Assembly (NCBI GenBank): GCA_027494015.1
Contig: JAOSJP010000034.1
Span: forward strand, 496,001 to 560,000
Source: Anaerolineae bacterium
GTDB taxonomy: Bacteria; Chloroflexota; Anaerolineae; Aggregatilineales; Aggregatilineaceae
DNA: 64,000 bases
Direction of reading: 5' to 3'
This document shows positions 8,743-17,280 of this stretch, one piece after another; the stretch's first letter is position 1; every line of letters starts with the position of its first letter. A program made the position numbers and the translations under genes. The notes beneath the pieces are model-generated. The model did not search any database and was not told the origin of the DNA. It saw nothing but the letters and a program-made list of their open reading frames with translations.

Positions 8743-10269
8743 ATGAACCTACCCCGCATTGCCCGCATTGTGCTCGTCTTAGCCGTTATGGTTATGAGTC
8801 TTGGCGTCGTGGCACCTGGTGCTGCGCAGAGCGACAACACCTTGATCATGGCCCGCGCCGTGGATGCCACCGGTCTGGACCCCCACACGCAAACGGCGTT
8901 CGCGTCGCTGCGCCTGCTCGAGCTTGTTTACGAGCCGCTCATCCAGGCCGACGAGAATCTTAACCTTGTCCCGGCGCTGGCTGAAAGCTGGGCGTTCTCC
9001 GAAGATGGGCTGCAACTCACGCTCAATCTGCGCCAGGGCGTGACCTTCCACGATGGATCAGCCTTCACCGCGCAAGACGTGATCGCCTCTCTTGAGCGCA
9101 TTCTCGATGAGGAGACCGCCTCCGCCACGCGGACCAACCTGCTGTCCATCGAGTCAATGGAAGCGCCGGATGACTATACGGTGGTGCTCAACCTGACGCT
9201 GCCCGATGTGCCGCTGGTGGCCGCGCTGAGCAGTATTAACACGGCGATCCTGTCATCGGAAGTCATCGCCAGCGGCGATCCCACCGCTGATGTAGTCGGC
9301 ACCGGCCCGTTCATGCTCGAAAGCTGGCAGCCCGAAGAGAAGACGGTTCTGAAGGCCAACCCGAACTACTGGGGTGACGGCCCCTTTGTGGACGGCATTG
9401 AAATCCGGATCATTCCCGACGAAGCGACGATCATGGCGGCCTTGCGCGCCGGTGAAGTAGACTTTGTCATGTTCAACGACCCGCTGATCGCCACCCTGCC
9501 GGTCGGCGACGCGACAATCACCATCAACCGCGCGCCGGAGATCTCCTACCACGCGCTGCAACTCCGCGCTTCGGTCGAGCCTTTGGATAAGCTCGAGGTG
9601 CGCCAGGCCATTTCCTGCGCCATTGATCGTCAGGAAGTGGTTGATGTGGCGGCACTGGGCGAGGGTCAGGTCACCGGCCCGCTGACCATGCCGTCCTGGA
9701 CCGTTCCGCTGGACGAGCTGTTCTGCTATGAACAGGATGTTGAACGGGCGCGCGAGCTGATGAAGCAGGCCGGCATGGAAGAGGGCTTCACCCTGCCGGT
9801 GATCGCCTCAGCGTCGGAGCCGCCCACCGCGCTGCCAGAAGCGCAGGTCATCCAGGAACAGCTCAAAGCGATCAACATCACTGTGGAGATCGAATCGCTG
9901 GAGTTTGCCACCTACGTGGATCGCTGGCTGGCCGCGGACTTTGTGGCTGCCATTGCCCTGAACGGCGGGCGGCCCGATCCGTACCCGATGTACTCGCGCT
10001 ACTGGCAATACGATGCGCGCTTCAGCGAAGTGGCGGGCTACGTTGACGACACGCTCGACAGGCTGATGAAGGAAGGACAGGTCGAGACGGATCCGGAAGC
10101 GCGCTACGCGATCTTCGCCGAGTTCCAGAAGCATCTGGCCGAGATGTCGCCCTGGATTTGGCTGTATGCCGGCTACACCTACACCGGACAACAGGCCTAC
10201 GTCACGGACTTCATACCCACCCCTACTGGCTCGCTCTACTACTTGAGCCAGGTTAAGCTCAACCGCTAG
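8743..10269 (+). CDS. Second peptide ABC transporter substrate-binding protein (SBP family 5)
   Basis: A 508-residue DppA-type binding protein. Signal peptide residues 1-28 end near PGAAQ; no lipobox cysteine. Family marks include LAESWAFSEDGLQLTLNLR, VTFHDGSAFTAQDV and ANPNYWGDGP. The start is ATG 8743 with AAAGGTGG upstream. Followed by a perfect stem-loop and two permeases but no ATPase genes. It differs clearly from the first binding protein, so a different ligand is likely. Confidence 0.9.
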   Translation: MNLPRIARIVLVLAVMVMSLGVVAPGAAQSDNTLIMARAVDATGLDPHTQTAFASLRLLELVYEPLIQADENLNLVPALAESWAFSEDGLQLTLNLRQGVTFHDGSAFTAQDVIASLERILDEETASATRTNLLSIESMEAPDDYTVVLNLTLPDVPLVAALSSINTAILSSEVIASGDPTADVVGTGPFMLESWQPEEKTVLKANPNYWGDGPFVDGIEIRIIPDEATIMAALRAGEVDFVMFNDPLIATLPVGDATITINRAPEISYHALQLRASVEPLDKLEVRQAISCAIDRQEVVDVAALGEGQVTGPLTMPSWTVPLDELFCYEQDVERARELMKQAGMEEGFTLPVIASASEPPTALPEAQVIQEQLKAINITVEIESLEFATYVDRWLAADFVAAIALNGGRPDPYPMYSRYWQYDARFSEVAGYVDDTLDRLMKEGQVETDPEARYAIFAEFQKHLAEMSPWIWLYAGYTYTGQQAYVTDFIPTPTGSLYYLSQVKLNR

Positions 10270-10296
10270 GGCCGGATAGATGATCGCCTGATCAGC

Positions 10297-10329
10297 GCGG
10301 GGCATACGTTGTACTCGCGTATGCCCCGC
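10297..10329 (+). other. Perfect 12-bp stem-loop between binding protein and permease genes
   Basis: Arms 10297-10308 and 10318-10329 (GCGGGGCATACG and its complement) pair perfectly around a nine-base loop. There is no T-run after it, so it is not a strong intrinsic terminator. Such hairpins after binding-protein genes commonly stabilise the upstream message and lower expression of the membrane subunits; that role here is inference. Confidence 0.65.
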
Positions 10330-10349
10330 CGCACCTATAAGGGGAGAGG

Positions 10350-11315
10350 ATGTCCCGCTATCTGGCGCAGCGTCTTGTCGTGGTGATCCCCACCCTGATA
10401 GGAATCTCACTGCTGGTCTTCATCGCCATCAGGCTTGTGCCCGGCGACGCAATCACGACGATGCTCGGCACCGAAGCCGGGATGCTGACCGCCAAGCAAC
10501 GAGCCTCGCTCGAGGCCTATTTCGGCCTGGACAAGCCCGTTGTCGAGCAGTATTTCTCGTGGATGACCCGCGTGTTGCAGGGCGATCTGGGCTACTCGGT
10601 CCGTCATGGCAAGCCCGTCCTGACACTGATTCTGGAGCGATTTCCTGTCACGCTCGAACTGGCCCTGTTGTCCCTCCTCATCGCCCTGACCATCGGCATC
10701 TCCATTGGGACGCTGTCGGCAGTGCGGCACAACTCGATGATTGACCTGTTCGGGCGGCTGTTCGCGCTGACAGGTCTGGCCGCACCCAACTTTCTGATCG
10801 GCACGCTGCTGATCTATGTGCTCTCTGTATACTTTGGCATCCTGCCCAATTCTGGCAACTACACGGAATTCACCGAAGACCCGCTGAAGAACCTGGGACA
10901 GATTATCTTCCCGGCGCTCACCCTGGGCTTCTCGTTCTCGGCATCGGTCATGCGCACCACGCGCTCGGCCATGCTCGAAGTGTTAGGGCAGGATTACATC
11001 CGCACTGCACGCGGCAAAGGGCTACGTCCGCGCGCGGTCATCTTCGGCCATGCGGTGCGCAATGCGCTGATCCCTATCGTCACGCTGGCCGGTGTGGAGC
11101 TGGGCTATCTGCTGGGCGGCGCAGTGATTGTAGAGAAGGTCTTTGCCCTGCCGGGCATCGGGCGGCTGACGCTCAACGCCATCTCCCAGCGCGATTATGC
11201 GCTCATTCAGGGGGCAACTCTGTTCATCGCCTTCAATTTCGTTGTGATCAACATGCTGGTTGATCTGCTCTATGCCGCCATTGACCCACGGATTTCGTAT
11301 GCCAGCAAGAAGTGA
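10350..11315 (+). CDS. Peptide ABC transporter permease (DppB-like), second importer
   Basis: A 321-residue permease with a start set by GGGGAGAG just upstream. It has an N-terminal helix (MSRYLAQRLVVVIPTLIGISLLVFIAIRL in part), the DppB signature GLDKPVVEQYFSWM and the EAA loop GQDYIRTARGKGLRPRAV near residue 220. C-terminus VDLLYAAIDPRISY is typical. It overlaps the next permease by 17 bases, so translational coupling is likely. Confidence 0.92.
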   Translation: MSRYLAQRLVVVIPTLIGISLLVFIAIRLVPGDAITTMLGTEAGMLTAKQRASLEAYFGLDKPVVEQYFSWMTRVLQGDLGYSVRHGKPVLTLILERFPVTLELALLSLLIALTIGISIGTLSAVRHNSMIDLFGRLFALTGLAAPNFLIGTLLIYVLSVYFGILPNSGNYTEFTEDPLKNLGQIIFPALTLGFSFSASVMRTTRSAMLEVLGQDYIRTARGKGLRPRAVIFGHAVRNALIPIVTLAGVELGYLLGGAVIVEKVFALPGIGRLTLNAISQRDYALIQGATLFIAFNFVVINMLVDLLYAAIDPRISYASKK

Positions 11316-12177
11316 TACGCTGGGCGAGTTCGCCAAAGAGCCATCCGTGCTGCGGCGGCTGCTGCACAGTCGCAGCGGGGCGCTCGGCCTGCTCATTGTC
11401 GTGTTCTACATCATCGTGGCTGTCTTGGGCTTGCTGCAGATCACGCCCTATCCGCCCACCGAACAGCATCGCGTAGATCGGCTGCAAGGCCCCAGCGCGC
11501 AGTACCTCCTGGGAACCGACATGTTCGGGCGCGATTTGCTCAGCCGCGTCATCAAAGGCTCCACCAACTCGCTCTACGTGGCCCTGTTCTCGGTGGCCAT
11601 CTCCGGTACGGTGGGAACCCTGATCGGCACCTCGTCAGCCTACATCGGCGGCATGTTCGATAATGTCATGATGCGCATCATGGATGTGTTCTTCGCCTTC
11701 CCGGCCATCCTGCTGGCGCTGCTGGTCGTGGTCATCCTGGGCCGGGGACTGGATAAGACAATCATCGCCATCGCCGTCGTCTACACGCCCATCTTCGCGC
11801 GCGTGGCGCGCGGCCCGGTGCTATCGGTCAAGGAGATGGAGTACATCACGGCAGCACGCTGCATCGGGATGCACCACAAACGCATCGTGTTCTTTCACGT
11901 GCTGCCCAACACCCTCGCCCCGCTGATCGTTCAGGTCAGCCTGGCCCTGTCGTGGTCGCTGCTGACCGAGGCGGGCCTCAGCTTCCTGGGGCTGGGCATC
12001 CAGCCGCCGGAGCCGTCGTGGGGAGTGATGCTGAGCGAGAGCCAGGGAATCTCCGAGATCGCCCCCTGGCTGATGATCTATCCCGGCCTGGCCATCATGC
12101 TGGGCGTGCTCGGCTTCAATCTGCTGGGCGACGGCCTGCGCGACGTGCTCGATCCGCGCATGAAGCGCCTGCGCTGA
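11299..12177 (+). CDS. Peptide ABC transporter permease (DppC-like), second importer
   Basis: A 292-residue DppC-type permease starting inside the previous gene at ATG 11299. Family marks: LGTDMFGRDLLSRVIKG at residues 70-90, EAA loop EMEYITAARCIGMHHKRI, GLSFLGLGIQPPEPSWG and C-terminal DGLRDVLDPRMKRLR. No ATPase gene follows; the next gene encodes a serine hydrolase. The importer may borrow the ATPases encoded at 5676-7797. Confidence 0.92.
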   Translation: MPARSDTLGEFAKEPSVLRRLLHSRSGALGLLIVVFYIIVAVLGLLQITPYPPTEQHRVDRLQGPSAQYLLGTDMFGRDLLSRVIKGSTNSLYVALFSVAISGTVGTLIGTSSAYIGGMFDNVMMRIMDVFFAFPAILLALLVVVILGRGLDKTIIAIAVVYTPIFARVARGPVLSVKEMEYITAARCIGMHHKRIVFFHVLPNTLAPLIVQVSLALSWSLLTEAGLSFLGLGIQPPEPSWGVMLSESQGISEIAPWLMIYPGLAIMLGVLGFNLLGDGLRDVLDPRMKRLR

Positions 12178-12256
12178 TCGCACTGGATTGTCGCGTGCAG
12201 CAAGGGCGGTGCGAGGAGCCGCCGCCCAATCTCTGACATCATCGAGGAGCAAGCTC

Positions 12257-13510
12257 GTGCCCGCGCTCGACTCTCTGGCACCCGGCCAGACCATCAACAC
12301 TTTTTCTCCCCGCGCCCAAGCCAGCCTGTCACGGATCGTGGAGGCGCACCTGGGAGAAACGTTCCCGGCCATCGCGCTGACGGTCGTCCAGAACGGAACG
12401 GCGCGCTTCAACGGCGCGTGGGGCTGGGTTGATCCGGAAACGGCCTCCTACCCCGCTCAGCCGGACACGTTGTTCGACCTGGCGTCGGTCAGCAAGCTGT
12501 TCACGACGACCGCCTTTCTAGCGCTGGCCAGCGAAGGGCGGGTGCGGCTGGACGATCCGCTGGTGAGCGTGGTCCCTGAATTTGGCGCATCGGGCCAGCG
12601 CCCCCTGGACGGCGGGCAGGACCCGCACAGCAAGGCGATGCTCCCCGTGCCGGAGGAGGCGCGCGACCAGCTCGCTGATCCAGCGCAGGTCACCTTCTTC
12701 CAACTGCTCACCCACACATCGGGGCTGGCCCCCTGGCGCGCTCTGTACGAGGCCGCCGGGCCGCCACCGCCTCCGCCGGACGAACCCGACCCGCTTGGGC
12801 GGAAGGTGCGCTGGGGGCGCGCGCTGCACGCTCTGTGCCGTTCCCCCTTCGTCGGCCAGCCAGGTGACGGCGTCGTGCGCTACAGCGACCTGGGCCTGAT
12901 GCTGCTGGGCGAGGCAACCAGCCGCCTGCACGGAACGCCGAACGCGCTGGACGCAGCGATCGCGGCGCGCGCCCTCGAACCGCTGGCCCTGCGCTCGGTG
13001 ACCTTCAACCCGCTCCAGCACGGGCGCAGCCGGACGACCATTGCGCCCACCGAGGACGATCCCGGCTGGCGCGGGCGGCGCTGCTGGGGCGAAGTTCACG
13101 ACGAGAACGCCTGTGGCGCGGGGGGCGTGGCCGGGCACGCCGGGCTGTTTGGGGCCGCGCGCGATGTCGCGGCGCTGGGGCAGGCGTGGCTGGAGGGCGA
13201 TGTGCGCCTGGGCATCGCGCCCGCGCTGTGGCGCGCTGCCACCAGCGAGCAGGCGCGCACCGGCGAGATACGGCGCGGCCTGGGCTGGCTGCTCAAAGCG
13301 CCCCTGGACTCCTCCGCCGGCGATCTGTTCAGCCCCGATTCCTACGGTCATACGGGGTTCACCGGCACCTCGCTCTGGATCGATCCGGAGCGGGCGCTGG
13401 TCGTCGCCTGCCTGACCAATCGTGTCTATCCGGGGCGCGCCAGGCCGGGCATTGAAGCGTTCCGGCGCGCCGTGCATGATGTCCTAGTGAAGGCGGTGGG
13501 AGACCTATGA
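12257..13510 (+). CDS. Beta-lactamase-fold serine hydrolase (AmlB-like, class C family)
   Basis: A 417-residue member of the AmpC/FmtA-type serine hydrolase family. The nucleophile motif SVSK is at residues 77-80, the second motif reads YSD at 209-211 instead of Y-x-N, and the third is HTGFTG near residue 345. No signal peptide is evident. Start GTG 12257 follows AGGAG at proper spacing. Its stop overlaps the anmK start (ATGA). A similar protein (YbbE/AmlB) sits in the Bacillus murQ-nagZ operon, supporting a cell-wall role; the reaction is unknown. Confidence 0.82.
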   Translation: MPALDSLAPGQTINTFSPRAQASLSRIVEAHLGETFPAIALTVVQNGTARFNGAWGWVDPETASYPAQPDTLFDLASVSKLFTTTAFLALASEGRVRLDDPLVSVVPEFGASGQRPLDGGQDPHSKAMLPVPEEARDQLADPAQVTFFQLLTHTSGLAPWRALYEAAGPPPPPPDEPDPLGRKVRWGRALHALCRSPFVGQPGDGVVRYSDLGLMLLGEATSRLHGTPNALDAAIAARALEPLALRSVTFNPLQHGRSRTTIAPTEDDPGWRGRRCWGEVHDENACGAGGVAGHAGLFGAARDVAALGQAWLEGDVRLGIAPALWRAATSEQARTGEIRRGLGWLLKAPLDSSAGDLFSPDSYGHTGFTGTSLWIDPERALVVACLTNRVYPGRARPGIEAFRRAVHDVLVKAVGDL

Positions 13511-14691
13511 TCATCGTTGGCCTGATGTCTGGCACCTCGGCGGACGGCATTGACGCGGCATTGTGCGAGATTGCGGGCGCGCCGCCCCACATCCAGGCGC
13601 GCATCCGCCACGCGATCACCTACCCGTACCCGCAGGGCTTCCAGGAGCGCATTCTGAGCGCCTGCCTGCCGGAGCACAGCGCTGTGGATGTGCTGTGCCA
13701 GCTCAATTTCGACCTGGGGGAGCTGTTCGCCCGCGCCGCGCAGCGCGTCATCGAAGAGGCGGGCCTGGCCAGCAGCGAGGTTGACCTGATCGCCTCGCAC
13801 GGCCAGAACGTCTGGCATATGGTTCAGCCAGACGGACAGGTGAGCGCCACCCTGCAAATCACCGAGGCGACCGTGATCGCCGAGCGCACCGGCATCACCA
13901 CCGTGAGCAACTTCCGCACGCGCGATGTCGCCGCGGGGGGACAGGGCGCGCCGCTGGCCAGCTACTTCGACTGGCTGCTGCTGCGTCACCCGGCTCACTG
14001 GCGTGCCGCGCAGAATCTCGGCGGGATCGGCAACGTGACTTTTCTGCCCCCGCTCTCCGATTCTGACTCTGCGCCGCTGGCCTTCGACACCGGCCCCAGC
14101 AACGCCCTGATTGACGTGGCCGTGACGCTGCTCAGCGGCGGGGCGCAGCTTTACGACCGGGATGGGGCGTTGGCCGCGCGCGGCCAGGTGGATGACGAAT
14201 GGCTGACCGCGCTGCTGGCCCACCCCTATTTCGAGCGGCGACCGCCCAAGACCACAGGGCGCGAGGTCTTCGGCGCGGTCATGGGCGAGGAACTGGTGCG
14301 CGAAGGGCGTGCGCGCGGCCTGGACGACGCATCTATCGTGGCGACGCTCACCGCCCTGACCGCCGCCAGCGTCGCCGCTGCCTATCGCCGCTTCGCCCCC
14401 GCGCCGATTGGTGAAGCGATCCTGGCGGGAGGCGGCGCGCGCAATCCCACGCTGGTGCGGATGCTGCACGAGCGCCTGCACCCGACCCCGGTCTTGCTCA
14501 GCGAAGACATCGGCCTGGACAGCGACAACAAAGAGGCGCTTCTCTTCGCGCTGCTGGCCCACGAGACCTGGCACGCCCGTCCGGGCACCCATCCGGCGCT
14601 GACTGGCGCGCGGCACGGCTCGGTTCTGGGGCAAATCACGCCGGGGCGCAATTACGCCGATCTCATCCGCCGCACGTGGTGCCCGGACTAG
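13507..14691 (+). CDS. anmK: Anhydro-N-acetylmuramic acid kinase
   Basis: AnmK opens the 1,6-anhydro ring of anhydroMurNAc and phosphorylates it to MurNAc-6-phosphate. The 394 residues show the N-terminal ATP motif GLMSGTSADGIDAALC, ASHGQNVWH, GGQGAPLASYFD, NLGGIGNVTF, FDTGPSNALID and the late GGGARNP adenosine motif. It overlaps the preceding hydrolase by four bases and is followed 34 bases later by murQ, the enzyme that uses its product. Confidence 0.95.
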   Translation: MIIVGLMSGTSADGIDAALCEIAGAPPHIQARIRHAITYPYPQGFQERILSACLPEHSAVDVLCQLNFDLGELFARAAQRVIEEAGLASSEVDLIASHGQNVWHMVQPDGQVSATLQITEATVIAERTGITTVSNFRTRDVAAGGQGAPLASYFDWLLLRHPAHWRAAQNLGGIGNVTFLPPLSDSDSAPLAFDTGPSNALIDVAVTLLSGGAQLYDRDGALAARGQVDDEWLTALLAHPYFERRPPKTTGREVFGAVMGEELVREGRARGLDDASIVATLTALTAASVAAAYRRFAPAPIGEAILAGGGARNPTLVRMLHERLHPTPVLLSEDIGLDSDNKEALLFALLAHETWHARPGTHPALTGARHGSVLGQITPGRNYADLIRRTWCPD

Positions 14692-14725
14692 CTCAGGGAA
14701 TGTCACCTGGAATGGAGCACGCCGT

Positions 14726-15622
14726 ATGCTGACCGAAGAGCGCAGCCCGCGAACGGCCACTATTGACCGCCTGAGCACGCTGGCCCTGCTGGAGGTGATG
14801 AACGACGAGGATGCGTCCGTCCCTGGCGCGGTGCGGCGCGCCCTGCCGGCCATTGCCCAGGCAGTAGACGCCATCGTGGAGCATCTGCGGCAGGGCGGAC
14901 GCCTGCTCTATGTTGGGGCGGGCACCAGCGGGCGACTGGGCGTGCTTGACGCCGTCGAATGCGTGCCCACTTTCAACACCGATCCCGAGACGGTGCAGGG
15001 CATCATCGCAGGCGGCCCGCTTGCACTGACCCACGCCGCCGAGGGTGCTGAGGATGATCGCGCAGCGGGGTACGCGGAAATGGTGGCCCGCAACGTGAGC
15101 GGGCGAGATGTGGTGGTCGGCATCGCCGCCAGCGGACGAACCCCCTACGTCATCGGCGCGCTGGAGGCCGCCAACGCTGCCGGAGCCGCGACGGTGGCGA
15201 TCTCCTGCAACGAGCCAGCGCCCATGCTGGACATGGCTGGCATCCCCATCGCTGTCCTGGTCGGCCCGGAGATCCTCAGCGGCTCCACCCGCCTCAAAGC
15301 GGGCACGGCGCAGAAGCTCATTCTGAACATGCTCAGCACCGCCACCATGATCCGGCTGGGCAAGGTTTACCAGAACCTGATGGTTGACATGCGCGCCACT
15401 AACCAGAAGCTGATGCAGCGCGCCCGGCGCATTGTGGCCGAGATCGCCGGGGTGAGCGGCGAGGAAGCCGGCGAACTATTGACCCACGCGGGGGGCGAGA
15501 TCAAGACGGCCATTGTCATGGCGCTGCTCGGCGTCAGCCCGGACGACGCCCGCGCGCAGATTGACGCGGCGGGTGGTGTGCTGCGCACTGTCATCGGAGA
15601 TCGCGACCCGCCGCGCGGCTGA
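14726..15622 (+). CDS. murQ: N-acetylmuramic acid 6-phosphate etherase
   Basis: MurQ cleaves the lactyl ether of MurNAc-6-phosphate to GlcNAc-6-phosphate and D-lactate. The 298-residue length is normal. The SIS-domain sugar-phosphate site GAGTSGRLGVLDAVEC is near residues 64-79, with the catalytic Glu in DAVEC and the AEGAEDD motif after it; QKLILNMLSTATMIRLGKVYQNLMVDM and the C-terminal helical domain follow. It ends 12 bases from the convergent epimerase gene. Confidence 0.96.
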   Translation: MLTEERSPRTATIDRLSTLALLEVMNDEDASVPGAVRRALPAIAQAVDAIVEHLRQGGRLLYVGAGTSGRLGVLDAVECVPTFNTDPETVQGIIAGGPLALTHAAEGAEDDRAAGYAEMVARNVSGRDVVVGIAASGRTPYVIGALEAANAAGAATVAISCNEPAPMLDMAGIPIAVLVGPEILSGSTRLKAGTAQKLILNMLSTATMIRLGKVYQNLMVDMRATNQKLMQRARRIVAEIAGVSGEEAGELLTHAGGEIKTAIVMALLGVSPDDARAQIDAAGGVLRTVIGDRDPPRG

Positions 15623-15623
15623 C

Positions 15624-15645
15624 CGCCCGCCCGCTCACGCGGGCG
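15624..15645. terminator. Possible bidirectional hairpin between murQ and the epimerase gene
   Basis: CGCCCGC at 15624-15630 pairs with GCGGGCG at 15639-15645 around an eight-base loop, spanning the 12-base gap between two convergent genes and entering the 3' end of the epimerase gene. No T-run is present, so termination is only suggested by position. Confidence 0.35.
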
Positions 15646-16672
15646 CAGGCGCGATCCCCAGCCCTGGGCGCTCGGTCAGGATGATCTGTCCCTGGCGCAT
15701 CTCAAGACCGCAATAGGGATCGTTGGTCACCAGCAGGTTGCCGTCCAGGTCGGCGTAGTCGGCCAGCGGGGCCAGGTGGGCCGCCGCCGCGACAGCTACC
15801 GTGCTCTCGATCATGCACCCGATCAGCACCTTTATGCCGCAGGCCCGCGCCAGGTGAATCATCTGCATCGCCGGGCGCAGACCGCCACACTTGGCCAGCT
15901 TGACATTGATGCCGTCCACCAGGCCAGCCAGCGGCAGAACGCTCTCTGCCCCCTGAACAGACTCATCGGCGATCAGCGGTGGACGAACGGCGGGCAGAGA
16001 GTCGTGCAAGGTGCGCCATCCGTCCAGGTCATCGCGCGCCACAGGCTGCTCGATGAAGACAATCTCGTGCTCGATCAGGGCGGGAATGATGGCCGCAGCC
16101 TCGTCCGCAGACCAGCCCCCATTGGCGTCCACGCACAATCGCGCGCTGGTTTCCTGGCGGGCCATCTGCACATAGCGCAGGTCGGCCCGCCAGTCGCCGC
16201 TGCCCAGCTTGAGCTTGATCAGGCCGTACTCGCGCGCCTCGCGCACCCGCTGGCGGTATTCGTCCTCATCGTCGGCCATAGCCACGGTGAACGAGCTGAC
16301 CGGTATGCGCGCCGGGTTGAGGCCCCACAGGCGGTACAGCGGGTGGCCCAGATGCTTGCCCCACAGATCGTGCAGCGCAATATCCACCGCCGCTCGTGCT
16401 GCCGGAGGCATGTCGGCTGGCAGACGGTCGAGAGCATCGCTCAGCAGCAGAGGATCGCCGCCCAGAGCATCTCGCAGCGCCGGAGCGCGGAGGTATTGCA
16501 GGACCCGCTCCGCAGTCTCTCCGTAGTAAGGGACTACCGCCGCTTCGCCTACGCCGCTGGTGAGGCCATCGCTCACCTGGAGCAGGACATTCTCGCGCAC
16601 TGTGGTCGCGCCATAGGAGAGCTTGAAAGGGCTGCGAAGTTGCAGAGCCAATCGGTGCGTTTGTATGTGCAT
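15635..16672 (-). CDS. L-Ala-D/L-Glu (dipeptide) epimerase, enolase superfamily
   Basis: A 345-residue muconate-lactonizing-subgroup enzyme. Visible catalytic and metal residues: the K-x-K pair in LIKLKLGSG, VDANGGWS (Asp), FIEQPV (Glu), IADESVQ (Asp/Glu), the second lysine in INVKLAKCGG, plus CMIES and DLDG, which in Ala-Glu epimerases bind the dipeptide. This enzyme converts L-Ala-D-Glu from murein peptides to L-Ala-L-Glu for breakdown. Convergent with murQ and equivalent to YkfB/YcjG. It has its own TATAAT promoter element. Confidence 0.88.
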   Translation of the reverse strand: MHIQTHRLALQLRSPFKLSYGATTVRENVLLQVSDGLTSGVGEAAVVPYYGETAERVLQYLRAPALRDALGGDPLLLSDALDRLPADMPPAARAAVDIALHDLWGKHLGHPLYRLWGLNPARIPVSSFTVAMADDEDEYRQRVREAREYGLIKLKLGSGDWRADLRYVQMARQETSARLCVDANGGWSADEAAAIIPALIEHEIVFIEQPVARDDLDGWRTLHDSLPAVRPPLIADESVQGAESVLPLAGLVDGINVKLAKCGGLRPAMQMIHLARACGIKVLIGCMIESTVAVAAAAHLAPLADYADLDGNLLVTNDPYCGLEMRQGQIILTERPGLGIAPAPA

Positions 16673-16714
16673 GGCATGTTCTCTATAAAAGTGATTGGGG
16701 CAGCGCCAAAATTC

Positions 16715-16720
16715 ATTATA
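16715..16720 (-). promoter_or_regulatory. Minus-strand -10 element for the dipeptide epimerase gene
   Basis: The minus strand reads TATAAT here, 42 bases upstream of the epimerase ATG. No strong -35 hexamer is evident at standard spacing. Confidence 0.45.
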
Positions 16721-16815
16721 CGTTAGCCGCCCAGGGGTGCCAGGGCCTGGTGGTCGGGTCAGTGCGGAGTTAAGGGCCAGAGGGGTTATGCCTGGAGAAA
16801 AAGGAGCATTCTCCC

Positions 16816-16945
16816 ATGATCGGGCTGAGCGATGAAAAGCGCGTTGAAGTGGATGGGTTTGTCCGGCGAAGGAAGGCGAATGCCCGGAACGTGATCCGTG
16901 CCCATATTCTGCTGAAAAGCGCGGAAGGCCGGATCCGTGAGCGGT
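16816..16945 (+). pseudogene. IS630-family transposase N-terminal relic
   Basis: The translated start (MIGLSDEKRVEVDGFV, then RKANARNVIRAHILLKSAEG) matches the conserved N-terminal helix region of IS630-type transposases (LS-x-E-R...A-x-R-x-RA-x-ILL-x-A). It still has a ribosome-binding site (AAGGAG). After about 44 residues the similarity stops and the remaining frame to 17277 has no recognisable helix-turn-helix or DDE motif. I read it as a decayed, truncated copy; inverted termini were not recognised. Confidence 0.6.
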
Positions 16946-17108
16946 TGGTGACCTTCTCGGCTGCGCTGCACTATGAGCCAGGTTTCTCCAAAACCGATCA
17001 CGTCACAGCAACCCAGCCGCTCTCTTGCCCGGTCGCGGATTGGCTGCAACACTTCAAAAACGGCGATGTGCGCCAGACCAGCCGGATAGCTCCGTCAAGC
17101 GCTATGCT

Positions 17109-17178
17109 ATCCCCTCGTTGGCGATCTCGCTGCCTGTCACATGGCAACACGGCATGGCCAGGCTCGACCAGCCGCCTG
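17109..17178 (+). repeat. Left copy of a ~70-bp direct repeat flanking the cyclase gene
   Basis: Begins ATCCCCTCGTTGGCGATC and contains CATGGCCAGGCT near its end. The copy at 18210-18283 shares a 24-base block with one mismatch, then diverges moderately but keeps the same order of short blocks. The two copies lie about 1.1 kb apart in the same orientation. Confidence 0.7.
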
Positions 17179-17280
17179 TGTGTGACAAGGCAGCCTGGAG
17201 TTTCTCACCCTATACAAGCGACTGCGAGTTCCTGTACCATAAGATCAAGCGCTCAACGGAACAATCAGGAGGTATAAGTC

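Noticed and set aside
13426..14874. 482-codon minus-strand frame opposite anmK
   Set aside because: Antisense to anmK, whose motifs are complete.
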